Below are positions 14,771 to 40,107 of a stretch of 64,000 nucleotides of DNA, in pieces. Positions within the stretch are counted from its first letter, which is position 1. Each line of letters starts with the position of its first letter. The DNA is from Phoebastria nigripes (Eukaryota; Chordata; Aves; Procellariiformes; Diomedeidae), in contig JAYKAV010000444.1 of NCBI GenBank assembly GCA_035582835.1, positions 366,350-430,349 of the forward strand, written 5' to 3'. Under the pieces are notes generated by a model. It saw only the letters and a program-made list of their open reading frames with translations, was not told where the DNA came from and made no database searches. The translations under genes were made by a program, and so were the position numbers.

Positions 14771-15905
14771 CTGAAATAAGTTGGGTGATTCGTTACACAT
14801 GGGAAAGGTATGGCATTCCAAAACTAAGTAAGCTTTTTAAAGGTCTTGACAATCACTGAAGCACCTGAAAACCTCAAAAAGTCACTGCTGATATCTTCAC
14901 ATTACCATAGTAAATGAGTGTTATTCATAATTTATACATTAGGAGCAAAGCAAAAAGATTGCCTGAGGACATATATAATGTTAGAGGCAGAATTAGGGAT
15001 CCAAGTTAGGCTTCCTATAATTTTAGAACAGATTTTTTTCTTGTTTACTTACTGCTTCTGAAACTTTAGCTTTTAATTTCCTCGTATACATTAAANAGCC
15101 TCATATTTTCAGACTGTAACACCACGTTTTAGGATTAGATTTCAGACCTTTCCCCTCCTTTCCCCTTACTTATACACCACACCACTATTTCAATTCACTT
15201 AGTATTTTTAATAATGGCACTACAGTTGACTGACAACAGGTTCAAGTTTGAATATATACTGATCCCTATTTTACTTAAGTCCTCTTTTTAACTAAAATAA
15301 AGTTTCCAGTTAAATCACCAACAAATGTACATTCAGTGCAAGGAATAACATTCTTTGAATCATGAACTCTGACACGAAATGATAAGCAAGCTGAAGATAA
15401 AAAGAAAAGCAACCTGCACTTCCTACCTTTCCAGCTAAACTTTTTTTCACAGATAGCCTTTTGTACCTCCAAATGTACCTTCCCACTGCTTTTTATATCC
15501 ATTCATGTTTTTGTAGTAAAATTCAGTGCAATGAATAATAATAAAAACACTGTTCTTGTAAAATTCCCAGTCCAAGAGAAGGTTCTGCTCCTGTAATATT
15601 TTCAGTTTGCTTTAACGACTCAAAGCTTAGCTAGACTGGNCTAGATGACCTCCAGAGGTCACTTCCATCCTCAGCCATTCTGTGATCACATATGGGTAGA
15701 GTCTATACAGAAATCTCTAGGGACTAGAGATAGCTCCCCTCACCCTTCAAAGCTGAAGTCTCGGGTATACCCAGCTGCTTGCTGAACTCCAATCCACTCT
15801 GGTGGCTTAGCTAACCCAGTTAGCTCAGACCATCTGTATTTTAAAACTTCTAAGAACTTGGGGAAAAAAAAAAATATCACCAACAAAAAACCATATTTCA
15901 CTTAC
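14771..15905 (-). other. DOCK10: Intron 10 (1.1 kb)
   Basis: Contains the CR1 3'-end fragment at 15636-15690, inserted antisense to DOCK10. Otherwise unique sequence. Confidence 0.75.
15636..15690 (+). mobile_element. CR1 LINE fragment (3' tip)
   Basis: The string CTAGATGACCTCCAGAGGTC followed by a degenerate CTTCCA..CCATTCTGTGAT is the CR1 3' terminus in + orientation. Only about 55 bases remain, with one N at 15640. It supports a sauropsid, and most likely avian, origin of the DNA. Confidence 0.85.
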
Positions 15906-15989
15906 TGCTATATCAGGATCCAAAGAGAAAAGATTTAGTCGCTCTGTATTTCGAGAGGCTTTCACTGTTTCTTCTGTTTCTGTGATGTA
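15906..15989 (-). CDS. DOCK10: DOCK10 exon 10 (linker)
   Basis: Twenty-eight codons: [19 protein letters not shown] then LFSLDPDIA (residues 339-366). It matches the [24 protein letters not shown] segment of DOCK10. The acceptor is TGTCACCACAG and the donor is GCA|GTAAGT, phase 0 at both ends. LFSLDPD lies in a conserved linker block also recognisable in DOCK9 and DOCK11 (LFYLDPD, LFSFDSE). Confidence 0.95.
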
Positions 15990-18203
15990 CTGTGGTGACA
16001 GATAATAAATTAGTTTTCTGCACAAGAACAGAAATCCATAGAGCTGTTAGACTTCTAAATGAATGATCAATGTTTCACTTGTAACAACACTTCTCATTTC
16101 TGCAGTAGTTATCCCAAAGCACTTTCAAGCACTCTTTGAAGGTTATATGCTTGTGAAGCAGGGATTTTCAGGCCATGATACACTTCTAAGGAACCCCAAA
16201 ATAGATCAATTAAGTAATTCAAGTTCATATAAGTTACTAAAAAATCCACTGTGTAAGATGTCAGAACAGTGGATCACTGCACTAAAATCACTTTAGGGAT
16301 TCCCAAGTTGAGGGGGAAAAAAAAAAACCCAACAGCCCCACAGAAAACCACTTGTGTCAGGGGGAGGGCAGAAAGGGGAGCAGGAAAGTGCAGCTCGGCC
16401 TTACAGGTGGGCAGACACACAGATTGCAGTGTGTCACCCAAAGGTAAGGCTGGGAGTCCTCTCCCCATCCATCCTTCTGCCACAAGGCAGGATCAGTCAC
16501 ACCCATTTTATTTCTGACGGACACATGCCTAAGGTAATAATAAGTTCTCTGACAAAACCAACTCAACAACTTCCTGAAGCCACCTGGTGCTTTCCTACCC
16601 TGCCTTTTAAAAGTTTATCCTTACNTCTAACTTTGATAATTTTTTCCCCACTATTTAAGCCCATTCACCCAACATGTGAAGTATGCCCTACACATTCCCT
16701 TCCCCTTACAGATCCCTCATGATATTTTTGAAACCTTTTTTCTCAGTTTAAACATGCTCAGTTCCTTCAGTCTTTCTTTGCACTTTGTTTTTCCTAACTT
16801 NTCTTTATTTTTCAATCTCTGAACTATTAACAGAGTCCACAACTTTCCTGGTTGCCCAAGACTGAGTACAAACCTTAGCTGACATGGTACAGGCTATGCT
16901 CTTGTTTGGGTCCCATTCAACATTTTGTGTTTTTCATAATAGCGTGACATTGCTGACACACATTAAATAACAAGCAGAAGCAGTACAGCAAGACCAAGAG
17001 CAATATGTTCACTTCCTAACATGCCCCACCCATGGGCTGACTTGCAGAAGCAGGTCCTGATGTGTCCCTGCCGTACTGGTTTAGGTAGCGATGGGATCAG
17101 GAGATTCACNTGCCACAGACTATGGACAGGCCACAGATCACTGCTGCAGCCAGGCCTATAGAGCAAGGCAGGGGGGAACAGGAATTAACCATATAAAGGG
17201 CAATACAAGCATCGCACAACATGCAGACCNTCTATTTTAGCCTTGCAGCCATCAGTGGTCTTTGAGATATCTTTAAGATACCTTTGAGATATCTGCATTA
17301 ACTAAACCACTAGAAAGTATCTATCCACAGATGAGATGATCAGATACTACTGTTGTCCTTAATACATAAACTCTGTTACATTTTATCTGGTTGGTTGGTT
17401 GTTCTGTTTTTATTTTGGGTTTGTTGGGTTTTTTTAAATTCTAGATGACCACTTCATATATATATATATATATATATATATGAATACAAGCTACAGTAAA
17501 ATGTAGACCAAATTCTGTCCTCATTTGCATATACAGCTTTCAGTTCAAATCTGTGGGAGTAACATCCTCAAATAGCATTTGGCTGTGTAGATAGATAATA
17601 CCTATAGTAGATAATATCACTGACAGAAGATTACAAACAGATCATACATTCATTTAAGAAAAAGCAGTGAAATATTTCTAATCTAGCTTTTCATCAAAAA
17701 GCTTCTTAGCACCATCTACAATTATCTCATCCACATGAAGCAGTTTATGAGATCCAGAGGACAAAATGCCTCCCTTGATACTACATGCATCTTTCAATGA
17801 AATTACAGAAGGCAATGAGCAGTTCACAGCTTGTTTCCTTGCAAGTCACACAGGAAATCTCGGCTCTCCAAGGGCCAAACTCTTCTGAAATGCAGTTAAA
17901 AAGAGTAAATATTTCACAGATAACTGCAGGGACCAGACCCTTACTGACTTCACAGGTCTAAATCAAACCACTCTAGGGAGCACCTGCTTTCTTTACACCC
18001 AGTGGAGCTTTTCCCATTTAAACAAAGCCATCAGCTGTTCAGAAAGAAAATTATTCCTGTCATTTGCATGGCTCTAACAATCACAACAGGCTGTGTTATA
18101 TTTTCAAACCTTTCACAATATTAACGATCATCTATTGGCAGGCATTTTTCACCTAGGTAGCACTTTCCACTAAGCTTGTAAAGATAAATATAACATCCAT
18201 TAC
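15990..18203 (-). other. DOCK10: Intron 9 (2.2 kb)
   Basis: Contains an (AT)13 microsatellite at 17456-17481 with T/G-rich low-complexity sequence before it (17382-17440). No exon is recognised. Confidence 0.75.
17456..17481. repeat. (AT)13 microsatellite
   Basis: Uninterrupted alternating A and T over 26 bases in intron 9. Confidence 0.95.
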
Positions 18204-18289
18204 TTTTGCGAAGTCTGGGTGCAAGGTGTTCTCTGAAGAATCAGTCTCTTCTTGAGAGCAATCATAATTCACTGAAACTTCTGCAGGGT
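18204..18289 (-). CDS. DOCK10: DOCK10 exon 9 (linker)
   Basis: With the G carried from exon 8 this 86-bp exon gives 29 codons: [19 protein letters not shown], then [10 protein letters not shown] (residues 310-338). The second half ([14 protein letters not shown]) matches human DOCK10 as remembered, while the first half has diverged (human SLDNSVTCECTP-like). The acceptor is CTTTTCAAG, with a T-rich tract upstream on the sense strand, and the donor is AAA|GTAATG, phase 0. It is an acidic, serine-rich segment with no domain assigned. Confidence 0.93.
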
Positions 18290-25279
<6,990 letters not shown>

Positions 25280-25420
25280 CCGAACAGTAATGCTATTGTT
25301 TACAGTGCTGTTGAAATTCCCTTTATAAAGCCATCCAGACTTGTAAACTCCTGCTGCTAATCCTCCTCCTCCTCCTCCTCCTCCACCACCACCTTTTGAA
25401 GATGAGTGAGATGTTGTATC
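25280..25420 (-). CDS. DOCK10: DOCK10 exon 6 (glycine run and PH domain strand 1)
   Basis: Forty-seven codons (residues 157-203): DTTSHSSSK, eleven glycines, LAAG, then the start of the PH domain, [20 protein letters not shown], ending ITVR. The glycine run is written as GGT x3 then GGA x8, a pure coding trinucleotide repeat. The mammalian protein, as I recall it, has a shorter run interrupted by Ala and Thr. The acceptor is TTTCATACAG and the donor is CGG|GTAAGG, phase 0 at both ends. The residues after the run are nearly identical to human DOCK10 ([10 protein letters not shown]), which secures the assignment. Confidence 0.97.
25349..25381 (-). repeat. DOCK10: Coding GGN microsatellite (Gly11)
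   Basis: Eight GGA codons and three GGT codons in a row encode eleven glycines in exon 6. The pure (TCC)8 tract on the + strand is a replication-slippage substrate, so length polymorphism is expected. Confidence 0.9.
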
Positions 25421-30553
<5,133 letters not shown>

Positions 30554-30636
30554 TGTGGTAAGTGTCGAAAGTCTTCTGAATACTGTTCATATTTGTAGTT
30601 CACAACATGCCACTGGGAACTGTAGTATTTACAAGC
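30554..30636 (-). CDS. DOCK10: DOCK10 exon 4 (N-terminal region)
   Basis: The 83-bp exon encodes [20 protein letters not shown] and then EDFRHLP, with two bases (CA) left to complete a Gln codon in exon 5. The WHVVNYKYE motif is a hallmark of the zizimin N-terminal region. The acceptor is TTTCTCTTCAG and the donor is ACA|GTAAGA. The human protein, as recalled, reads GDIRQLPR where this one reads EDFRHLPQ, a conservative difference next to the splice junction. Residues 105-132 of the 1b isoform. Confidence 0.95.
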
Positions 30637-33600
30637 CTGAAGAGAAAAAAACACAAACAACAATAGAATTACTACAACTATTTAGACTCAAGAAGGCTAG
30701 AGAACTAAGAAAGATCTGAGGGAGTCCTTTGTGCTAGAGAACATACTCTTCTCTTTTGTAGCTGGGTGCACAGTTCTTAAAGGAAAGTCAGAATCATATG
30801 TTTCCACATTTTGAAGCACAAATTCCCTTTTAAATCAAATGCACTGAATCATACAAGATGGAGGAGGGGGCTGATAGCAATTTAACACGCTTTACTGATT
30901 CTCATCTATTCTGTAGGAAGCATCATTAAATTATATTGCTACTGCCTCCAAAGACACTACCTAGTTTAGGCCTGACTTTCTCCATGAACATTAATTATAC
31001 ATTTTTTGTTTGCATCCTGTTTCATTACCTAAGCCTTCCATTGTAAATACGTTTGCCCTACTCCTTTTATTCCCCCTTGTTGCAGCACAAGCCCTCTACT
31101 TCTTGTTCTGCCCTTAAGGATGGATCTTTAACCTCTTAACAACATTCAGGAATATATTAATAGGACTATCATTTCTCACCAGAGTCTCTTCCACACTGAA
31201 TTTGCTCAGTCATCTCATCATCTCCTTGTAGTTTTTATTTTCTAAAAAACTTCTTGCTGGTTTTGCATTCATCTTTTGAAATTGTTCTTAATATATCAAT
31301 CTCCCTCAAATAAGGAAGACCTGAACAAAGACTATACCAAAGGGCTTTACTATGCTGTCAAATAGACCAGAATAACTGTGAGATTTACTCGATGCAGAAC
31401 TTTTATCAATGCAATTAAACACAACGTGACATTTTTAAAGGCAACAAGATGCATGAAATATGTACAGTTATTGATAAGGTACACATCTACAACAAGAAAA
31501 ATGACACAATTCAGAAGTTCCAGTGATTCTTGCTACAGAGTGTAAAATGCAAACTGATACTTGTGCAGTATGCTGAAGAATTTACCCCAATATTGTATTA
31601 TTTTCTCCCCACACTCCATCTGAACATTTGCACCAGCCCATGTGAGATGGACAGGAAGGAAGAGAGGGATCAAGCCTAAAACCTAACAGTAGAAGCTGCT
31701 GCCCAAGACCATAGGGAAAAGGAGGCATGTCAGGAAGGAGAAGGGTGGAGATCTACAGCAGAGAAAGAAGCAGCAGCATTGAAAGGAATCTGAGGTGGGA
31801 ACAGGAAAGACAGTCTCACAGAAAGACATGGGAAGTATGAGACTCCAGGAAACAAAGAGAATGGAATAAAGGATAGAACAAAGATATTTAAATACCAAAA
31901 GCTATGCAGAGAAAGTGGAAGAAAAGGCAACAAAGGGACAGGATAAATTAGTACTCCTCCGACGAGGAGTATTCCCTCTGTTCCCTGCCAGCCTCTTCTG
32001 AAGCTCCCATGGAAGTCATTGCTTGCACAGCGGTTTCTGCCTCAGAGGGACAGAGAGGGGATTATCAGACTGCTGGAGCAAAAACTGAGATGGGCTGAAA
32101 ACTTAAAGGTGCTGCTTTCCAAATTACTCAGCACTGGCTTAACAAATCTCCTTTTTCAATCTTGTGTAAAACATGCAGAGTATGTAGCCACAAATTAATT
32201 CAGAAGTCATCTTGGGGTGTGGTCGCAGTCTTCTGTGACAGCTTTGTTCATTTTAGAGTATGGAAAAGGTGGCAAGGAAGTGGATGCACATTTATAGGCA
32301 GTTCTCTCCCACCCTGACACTGAACTGAGCAGTTCAGCACAACCAAAGGCAGCCTGCAGTAAACACATTTCATGTGGATCTAACATCTACTTTCCGGTCT
32401 GACATAAACCCTCATTATCTTACAGGATGCAGCATAAAGTGTGACCATTAGAAAATATAAAACAATCACATATTCTCTGAGAATGAACATAATACTATAG
32501 CATTATAACTGACTAACTCTGCACCTTGCAGGGTCAGGTCCAAAGCCTACCCCTGACAACCATGTTCTTACACCACTCCAATGCTGTTTGAGCTTTGCTT
32601 TTGAATAGAAAAAAAACAACCAACCAAACAACCAACTAAAAAACAACCTTTCTGTTTTGTGAATCTTCATAAAACAACTTGGTCACTCTTGTATATGTGT
32701 GATTTAAGTTTTAGTTAAAACTATTTGATAGTCACCTGAGCTATAAGAATACTCTTACAAGAACAACATATACTCTGTTCTACATGAACCAATGAAAAGC
32801 TCACTCATTGAACGTCGTGAGGATGACCCTCCAATTCACATCTCACTTGCTTTCTATTTGGCAAACGTAAACCAACTGAACCTTCTATAGAAAGGACCAC
32901 TTTTCCCCTGTGGTACTTTCATTACTAAGTATTCTACTTAACAGATGCAATTAAAGCCCACAGAGAATTCTCAACGCAGGCTTTTATTGCAAACATTGTA
33001 GGCTGATGTGTTCAAAAAAACCAGCTGTGAATAACAAAGAGCAGGCCAGTATTTTAGCTTATAACTATAAAGGTTTATTGTGCTCCTCCAAGAAAAAGCT
33101 AACCAAAATAAAAACCAAAGGGGACAAGCAGCACATTCAAGTATCATTCAGTAAATTCACAAAAGGCAAGCCATTCAGCGCAACAGCTAATGCTGTTCTT
33201 GAACTAGCTTGTTGCACCTAACCATTGTAAACCAGATTTAGTTTAAAAAAAAAAAAAAAAAAGTTACAGCATTTTCTCTTCAGAATATCCCAACTAAAAG
33301 ACAAATACTTCTGCTGACTGTACTGACTTTTAATGATTTTTTTTTTTTTTTAATTAGAAATTATTATTGGAAATTGAATTTTAGCAATGAGGAAATATAC
33401 CTGCAAACCTGATTTGAGGAGCAAGAAAAACCTTTCTAGAGGCAGACATTTCATCAAGAGGCCAGAGCCGGATCCTACTGCTCCTGGCAAAGAGCGGAAG
33501 CACCAGTGCAGAGGCTGTTGAGCTCAAGTGGACTGTGGGGGAGGAAAAATATAGACAGAGAAATGGAAGCTTTGGGACGTGGGAGGGTTGGCACATGTTT

Positions 33601-36600
33601 GTATGAACTTTCCTACTGCATTGTTGACCAGGCAGGCTGCGCAGCCCGTTCCCGAGGGCCCTATCAAATTCAGGTCATTTCTTTTCTTTTCTTTTTTCTT
33701 GTTGCCCAGCTGGCCTAATTCTTCCTTAGAGAGACAGACAACCCTGCAAGCTTTTTCCACCTGTAACTTCTTAGCTCTGGTTCTGGTGATGACAGCATGA
33801 TGGCTACCACAGTGAAAGAGGCACTTAAAAAAGATTTACCCTGCAATGCAAATGAACCATTTGGGGGGGTGGGGGCCGAGAAGAACGGGAAGTGAGAGAA
33901 ACACAAATGAAGCAAACACCTTGAAACATTTGGAAGCAACTCCCCTGCTTATATTCTAAGATAGCGCTAGGTATGTGGTCTTCAGAAACACAGATGCACA
34001 TATGATAAAAGTCATTCGTGGAACAACTGGGCTTCTTGCAGACAAACTGCATGCACAGAGCAATCCTGCAACCTCACTCACCCTTGAAGTGTGGCTATTT
34101 CTGACGTGGAAAGCAGGAGATGTTGAACACGGAAGGGCAAGCCCGTGCAAGAGCTTGGAAGCAGAAAGCAAAGACCGTCCAGAGCTGGATGTGGCCACAG
34201 TGCTAAAGGGGAAATTGCAGAGATGGCTCCCCATCCCCATCCCCCCGTGACCGGGGACATGCATGGCACCACTCATAGCGCCTTCCCAACCGCTTCTCCC
34301 TCCTGTGACCTCTGCTGCAATAACCAAAGGCAGCGTGCAGGCATTTGGGAAGGTGGAGTGATCACCCTGGCTTGAAATTCAGCCCTCCACCCCAAGTCTA
34401 CCCCTGCTCCCTTACACCCACGACAAGCATGGCAGCGTCATGACTAGCTGCTAGCAACCTGGACCTTCATTTTGGGGCTCTCAAAGCTGTTTCCAAATTA
34501 ACACAGTTCACACATATAGTAAAGTCCAGTGACACAGCAGTGTAAAAACCCGAAACATTAAAATACACTATTATTTTAAAGTATTAAACATTTTAAAAAA
34601 GTATTTACCTCTTGTGCTATCAAAAGACCCACTGTCCTTTAATAACGTATGTCATTGTCCTGACACTACAGTTCTTTAAAGTACCGAAAGCACTTAAGAT
34701 TTTGAAGTTGGGGAAATCTACACTGTGATGAGCAATAATAAAACTTTCTTTGTGACATTTATCAACAGGAGTTCCCATTTTAATTTGACTTTGAAATATG
34801 TAAGAGCAATGCAGATCAGTCTGTAAATAAAAAAGCTTCAGAAATCAACTGTATGGACACACAACCACTCTCAGTAGTTACACAGAAGGCTGTAGCTCTT
34901 TTAACATTATGATTAATAAAACTCATGTTTAATAATTACTTACAGCTCCTTTAGACACAACCTGCAAAATCTCAAATAAAAAATCCCCCAGATGAATGGC
35001 GAGGGCTCTAAAAACTTACTACAAGTGACAACTCCAACTTTTGTATCTAGAAAATCTACACAAGAAAGTCAAGAGGTGTCCATGTGAATACTATACTATA
35101 GCAGACAAAATGAACTACATCATCCATCAAATTAAATTTCAATATTCTTAGACTGTTATTTCATTTTGATGTAGTGCTTTTCAGCCAACATGATCTCTAC
35201 TGCTGTAAGGATGAAGTGTGAGGACTTCAGTTACACCCACAAATGAAAAGGAGCCAACACTGGGGTGCAGGAAAGCTCAGTGTCAACAAGCTCTCCCCAG
35301 CAAGCTTATTTCTTCATTGTCCTCATCTTTAAGAGTAATTTCCATAAGTTAAACCACCTCAATTTGACATCAACTATAGAGTCACTAAACAGGTTTAAGT
35401 AATGCTGCATGTGTAGAGTGCCATTAGTATACTCTGTTCTGGGTTTACCTCAGACTCCCTTACTCATATGTGCTGGCAGATTCCAGATGTCGCATGCAGG
35501 ACACAATCAGGTCACACATGCCATTAATAACTGGCCTCTGTTCCCAGGCTTTTTCCAGCAGGTTGCTAAGATGACAACTGCCTAGATGTCTGTGATTTGA
35601 AAGAAGCAATTAGCTCTACAATGACTTTTAAAGCTACAAGCGTGCTCAAACACAGCTCAAGAGTGCCAGCAGACCTCTGAAGGAGACAGGCCTGACTTGA
35701 ACCTATGCAAGTTGCCCCTTTGATAATACTAACAAGCCCCAGATCAGCCCATCTGCACGATAGTAGGCAATCTACCTCAGCAACCAGTAAGAAGTGCACA
35801 GCAGAACGATGGTAGCAATAGAGTTTTAAGAACGCAACGTGAACTCCACCACCTTTGCTAGAACATGGATGAGACCACCAGTGATGGCACTTGCAAGCTG
35901 ATCCAAGTCCCAGCAAGTCACCAAAGGAGCCCTGCCTGTAGCAGCCACCGCTGCTGAATCAGACTCCTGAAGCAAAAAGGATGGGTCAGGAGGTACCTGG
36001 TCTACCTGGGAAGGAGGGATGAGACAGCTTCTCAAAGGCCCCTCTGGGCTTATTTTCCACAATTACACTGCATAACCTAGGAAAGCTTCTGCAGCAAGCT
36101 GCTTCGTCCTCCTTCTGCCCCTGCACAGCTGCCGCACACACCCCCTCATCCATGGGGCCAGCCCCCCTGCAAACGTGCTTCCCAAAAACATATCCAAGTA
36201 ACACCTATCATTTTTGGACGGATCATCTGGCTCAAATTCATTTAAGAAAGGACAGTTGACAGCTAATATTTATTTACTTTCTGGATTTTTTTTTTCATAT
36301 ATACCTAAAATTTCATTCANATAGATACACACACACACAAATAGTATGCGTGTGTACATGCATGCACGCTGTCTGAAAATACTGACTTGATGCAAACCAA
36401 TATGGGATTAAATATGTTGCAATTAGATAGCTTAAGTTCCTCAAACTAAATATAACTTTGAATTGCAAAATGCACTATCCCCTTATATTTCCAAATGAAA
36501 TGTGGGAAAAATCCCAAGGATTGCCATTTGATCTGCATATTCAGGAATAAAGAGTTGGGAAAGGTGATATTAGGAATGTTTTATTATCTAAAAGGAAGAA

Positions 36601-39600
36601 TTTTATTTTGTTTCTTGTGGAGTGAATGTATCTATTTGCAAAATTATGGACCACGAGGACAATGCTGACTGGCATAAATACATGCAGCAGACACTGTGAG
36701 GAGTGAGAAAATTCAAAATTTGGGAGGAAACAGCATGGTACAGTACAGAATTCAAGGAAGTCAGGAATACTTAGGAAAAAAAAAACCACTGAAGACAATT
36801 TTATTCTAGCTTTAAAAGTTTCTGGAAACTTCTCTTTTCTTGGAACCTAATTTAGTTATTCAAGCTCCTCCTGCCTAAGAAAAGTTACGGTGGAAAAATC
36901 CACAAGGAAAATATCCTAAGATGACTACAGGTATAGGAATGATTGATTCATGAAGTATTACCTTTAGAATATACCTAATAATTAGGTATAAATTAATAAA
37001 GGGACTCGGATATTAATCAATCATAAAATGTAAAATATTTATTCTCTTTGCATCCTACAGAAAAATTTAGTTATCAAAGGACTATTTATTTATTCAAGTC
37101 ACCTTAATTTTATTTTTTTAAATTTTCATTTTACAGTTTCAGCAGAAAGGAGAAGGTTAGGCATCTTATTTAAAGTAAATTCTTCTGCCTCACCCATTAC
37201 CATAACATATGAACATCACCAACAGTGAAAGTTTTTGGTTACTGAGGAATCTAAAAGCAGTATTAAGAGAACTGAATTAGACAACTAGAGGCACAAACCT
37301 TCCACTACAGGTGGACAGCATCAAATGCTATCCATACTGAAAGCTTTCCTCAGCAACATCAGCCACATCTTTCTTCATCTGGCTTTTCTGCTCTTTTGCA
37401 TCCATAAACCAATATTGCACATGCAATCAAGTCATCCTAGTGTGCCTGTAAGTACTGTTTATGATCACTTGAGCAAAGGGAGTCTGATCAAATCCCCAAG
37501 CTGTCATATGTATGGATTTTGGTAAGGGCTGGGGAAAAAAAAACTGATCCTTGAAGAATTCTAGCAATGAAAGAGCTAGAGGTAGAAGTAAAGCCTTCCT
37601 ACTGTCACTAGTAGGAAACAAACGCCCAGGAAGAGACAGACAGGGTTTTAAAGCATTATCACAGACTTCTGACAACCCTTTTAAATGACCTAGCAGTACC
37701 TTATAGACAAGATCATCTGAACACCACCAAATGTCCAGAAGGATGAGACAGGAGATCATGGATCTGAGCTCTTGAAATAGTTTCAGTACCATGTCCTCAC
37801 ACTGTGCCACATGAAGAAAATTAGTTTCACCTTCAACAGCAGATCCTTCATTTGTTAACCGACTTGCTCCATGTCTTTGTGTCGCAACTTGCTAAACTAG
37901 TGAGATAGTGTAATATACACTAACGGTCAGAGATAGCCGTTACCACTTATGGGGAACTCCAAAATGGCTTCAGCGAGATGAAGCTGTACATTGCCTTTGT
38001 ACAGCTTCCCCAACAGTCCAGTCAGGAATCAGACATTTGATCCTGGGTTGTAACAAGTCCAGTTGACCAACAGATAGTCAAGTATATACAAGATGGATGC
38101 CTTCACTGTTCATGATATCATAGTATATTTGAAGAAAGAGAAGACTCCTTCACCAAGTAAAGTGTTGGCTTTTTCACAGCTCCAAAAAAGAAGTGAAAGT
38201 CACAAACTCCACTCCTGCACATCTATCCAGAAGTGCTGAACACCAGCCTGGAACACAACAGACTGCTGCTAGGTCAGTACAGATTTGTGCAATTGCTGCA
38301 GTGGACTAGAATCACAGATCTTCATGGCACGCCATGCTCAGTTTTACTTAATTTTGGACTAGAAACCATCGTTTTCCTGAAGCTTAATTTATTTTATATA
38401 TAGCTTTTGGCTTTGTCGCGAAGTGGAACATATGCATTACTACTTTAAAAGAGTGTCTTATCCTGCTACTATTCCATGCACAGGCTTAGTTCTGTAGTAC
38501 TGTTTTTTCCCCACTGCTTTGCTCTTCTCTCCCCCTCCCCTTGGCTCACTGATATTGCAGAGAAAGCTAATAGATGTGCTTAATGTTTATTTTACCAGGT
38601 TGTCATTAGCATCCCCTTGGAGCACTCAGCTGTAATGATTCCCAGACACTGTGTACTATGTTCCATTTTTAGACCCACCACTTTCTCTGTAAAGCCATGA
38701 GCACAGTGCTGGCCTTGCAACTTGTGGAACCTTAAAATAAAAAGCAGACCCCAAAGTGCTGAAAGGGCAGCAAGGCTTCTAGGAAGGTAGATAATTCCAC
38801 AAGCTATGTTATCTTTTAACCTTACTGTCAGATTAAGAAAGATGGCAAAGTTCAGGCAATCTGAACTGGCAGTAAATTGTTATTGCTCTTTCTAGACCTG
38901 CTGGAGAGAAATAGGGCCAGCCTGTAAAATGTCATGTTGCATACAATTCAACAGCTACATTTCTGCCTAATCTTGGATTTTATGTTTTATAATCCCTGTG
39001 TTTGTCTGCAACTAACTTTTCCTCCACAAATTCTCTTGCAGTTCTAGTGTGTATGAAACAGCCCATACTCGTTCAAATCAGGAAGCCAGGTGTGAAAAAT
39101 CCCAATCTGTGAAAAAAAGGCAGAGAACACACACACATTACGGGCTAATTATAAGTGCTTGGAATTAAATCCCTTATAGAAGCTGGCTGAAAATCTGGTT
39201 TCATTAATCTGTTTTGTTAATGATGAGCTATACTTTACATCTCTAGTGAAAGATGGCGAAGGTTCAAGGAGCCATCTAAAGTAAATCCCTTTGAACAGTG
39301 CAGTCAGCACCTCCAACGTCCTTCGAAGTGATAAAACCAGTGACAACCTGAAATATCCCTGCGGTAGCAGGAAGAGCAATCTTCTCCTACAATCTGAGAT
39401 CAGGTATGGAAACAATACAACTATAGGTTTTCTTAAAGGTAGAGCAATTAATCACTCCTGGTGGGGCTCTAACTGCCATGGAAGAACTTTGCTCGACTTT
39501 CTACTATGAAGGTAGAACAGACTCTAAATACTGACAATAAATATAAACCCCTACACATCCTTCACAGTGCAACTACTCCTCAGATAGCTGTAATATACAC

Positions 39601-40017
39601 CTCTGAATAAGATACGTACCTTGTAATAACTCTAACAGTCTAAAACAGTGTCAAATAGTTATCTTTTTTGGAAGGATATCAATATTTTCAAAGTGCAAAG
39701 CACATTCAGATCACCAATGATTAGCACTCATGTAAAAATACCAACATCAATATGAGTGGACAAGTATGACAGGGAATGCAGCTGGAAAACAGTAGAATGA
39801 GAAGCTGATTCAGTGTATTTGCAATTTTTCTAGATACAAACATCTCAGAATAGGCACCTGCAGATATGCTGTTAACCCTCCCCCTCCTCCAAAATTCAAA
39901 CCTGATTCAAATCACCTAAACAATATTAAAAGAAAAAAGATGTTAATTATAATCATAGCAATCCCCCAAGCCCTTGGTTTTATGTAAAATTAAAGGATAT
40001 ACACACTAGATATTTAC
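30637..40017 (-). other. DOCK10: Intron 3 (9.4 kb)
   Basis: No exon is recognised. It contains short homopolymer runs (33243-33262, 33340-33352), an AC tract followed by TG-rich sequence (36326-36375) and ordinary unique AT-rich sequence. Open frames near 33.9-34.3 kb and 35.6-36.1 kb lie in locally GC-richer DNA but match nothing I know. Confidence 0.75.
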
Positions 40018-40107
40018 CTCTTTAACAAATAAATTTTCTGCTTTTTGTTCTGCATCTTCAGGTACAGAAGGATACAGCGTCCTGATTTCCAGTGAAATTG
40101 TGTCTGT
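40018..40107 (-). CDS. DOCK10: DOCK10 exon 3 (N-terminal region)
   Basis: Thirty codons, beginning [15 protein letters not shown] and ending AENLFVKE (residues 75-104). It continues the conserved DOCK-C/D N-terminal region; the human counterpart, as remembered, is the IRTLYSTVPEDAE segment. The acceptor is TATTGTCAG and the donor is GAG|GTAAAT, phase 0 at both ends, so skipping this exon would keep the frame. The first few residues differ from the mammalian sequence, while PEDAE and KAENL are kept. Confidence 0.95.

Noticed and set aside
33956..34327. Open frames on both strands around 34.1 kb (up to 123 codons)
   Set aside because: Local GC richness explains the lack of stops. The peptides are low in information and match nothing I know.
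35566..36204. Overlapping minus-strand frames around 35.6-36.2 kb considered as extra DOCK10 exons
   Set aside because: The exon order from exon 3 to exon 4 is complete without them, and no matching splice pair joins in phase with a DOCK10-like peptide.
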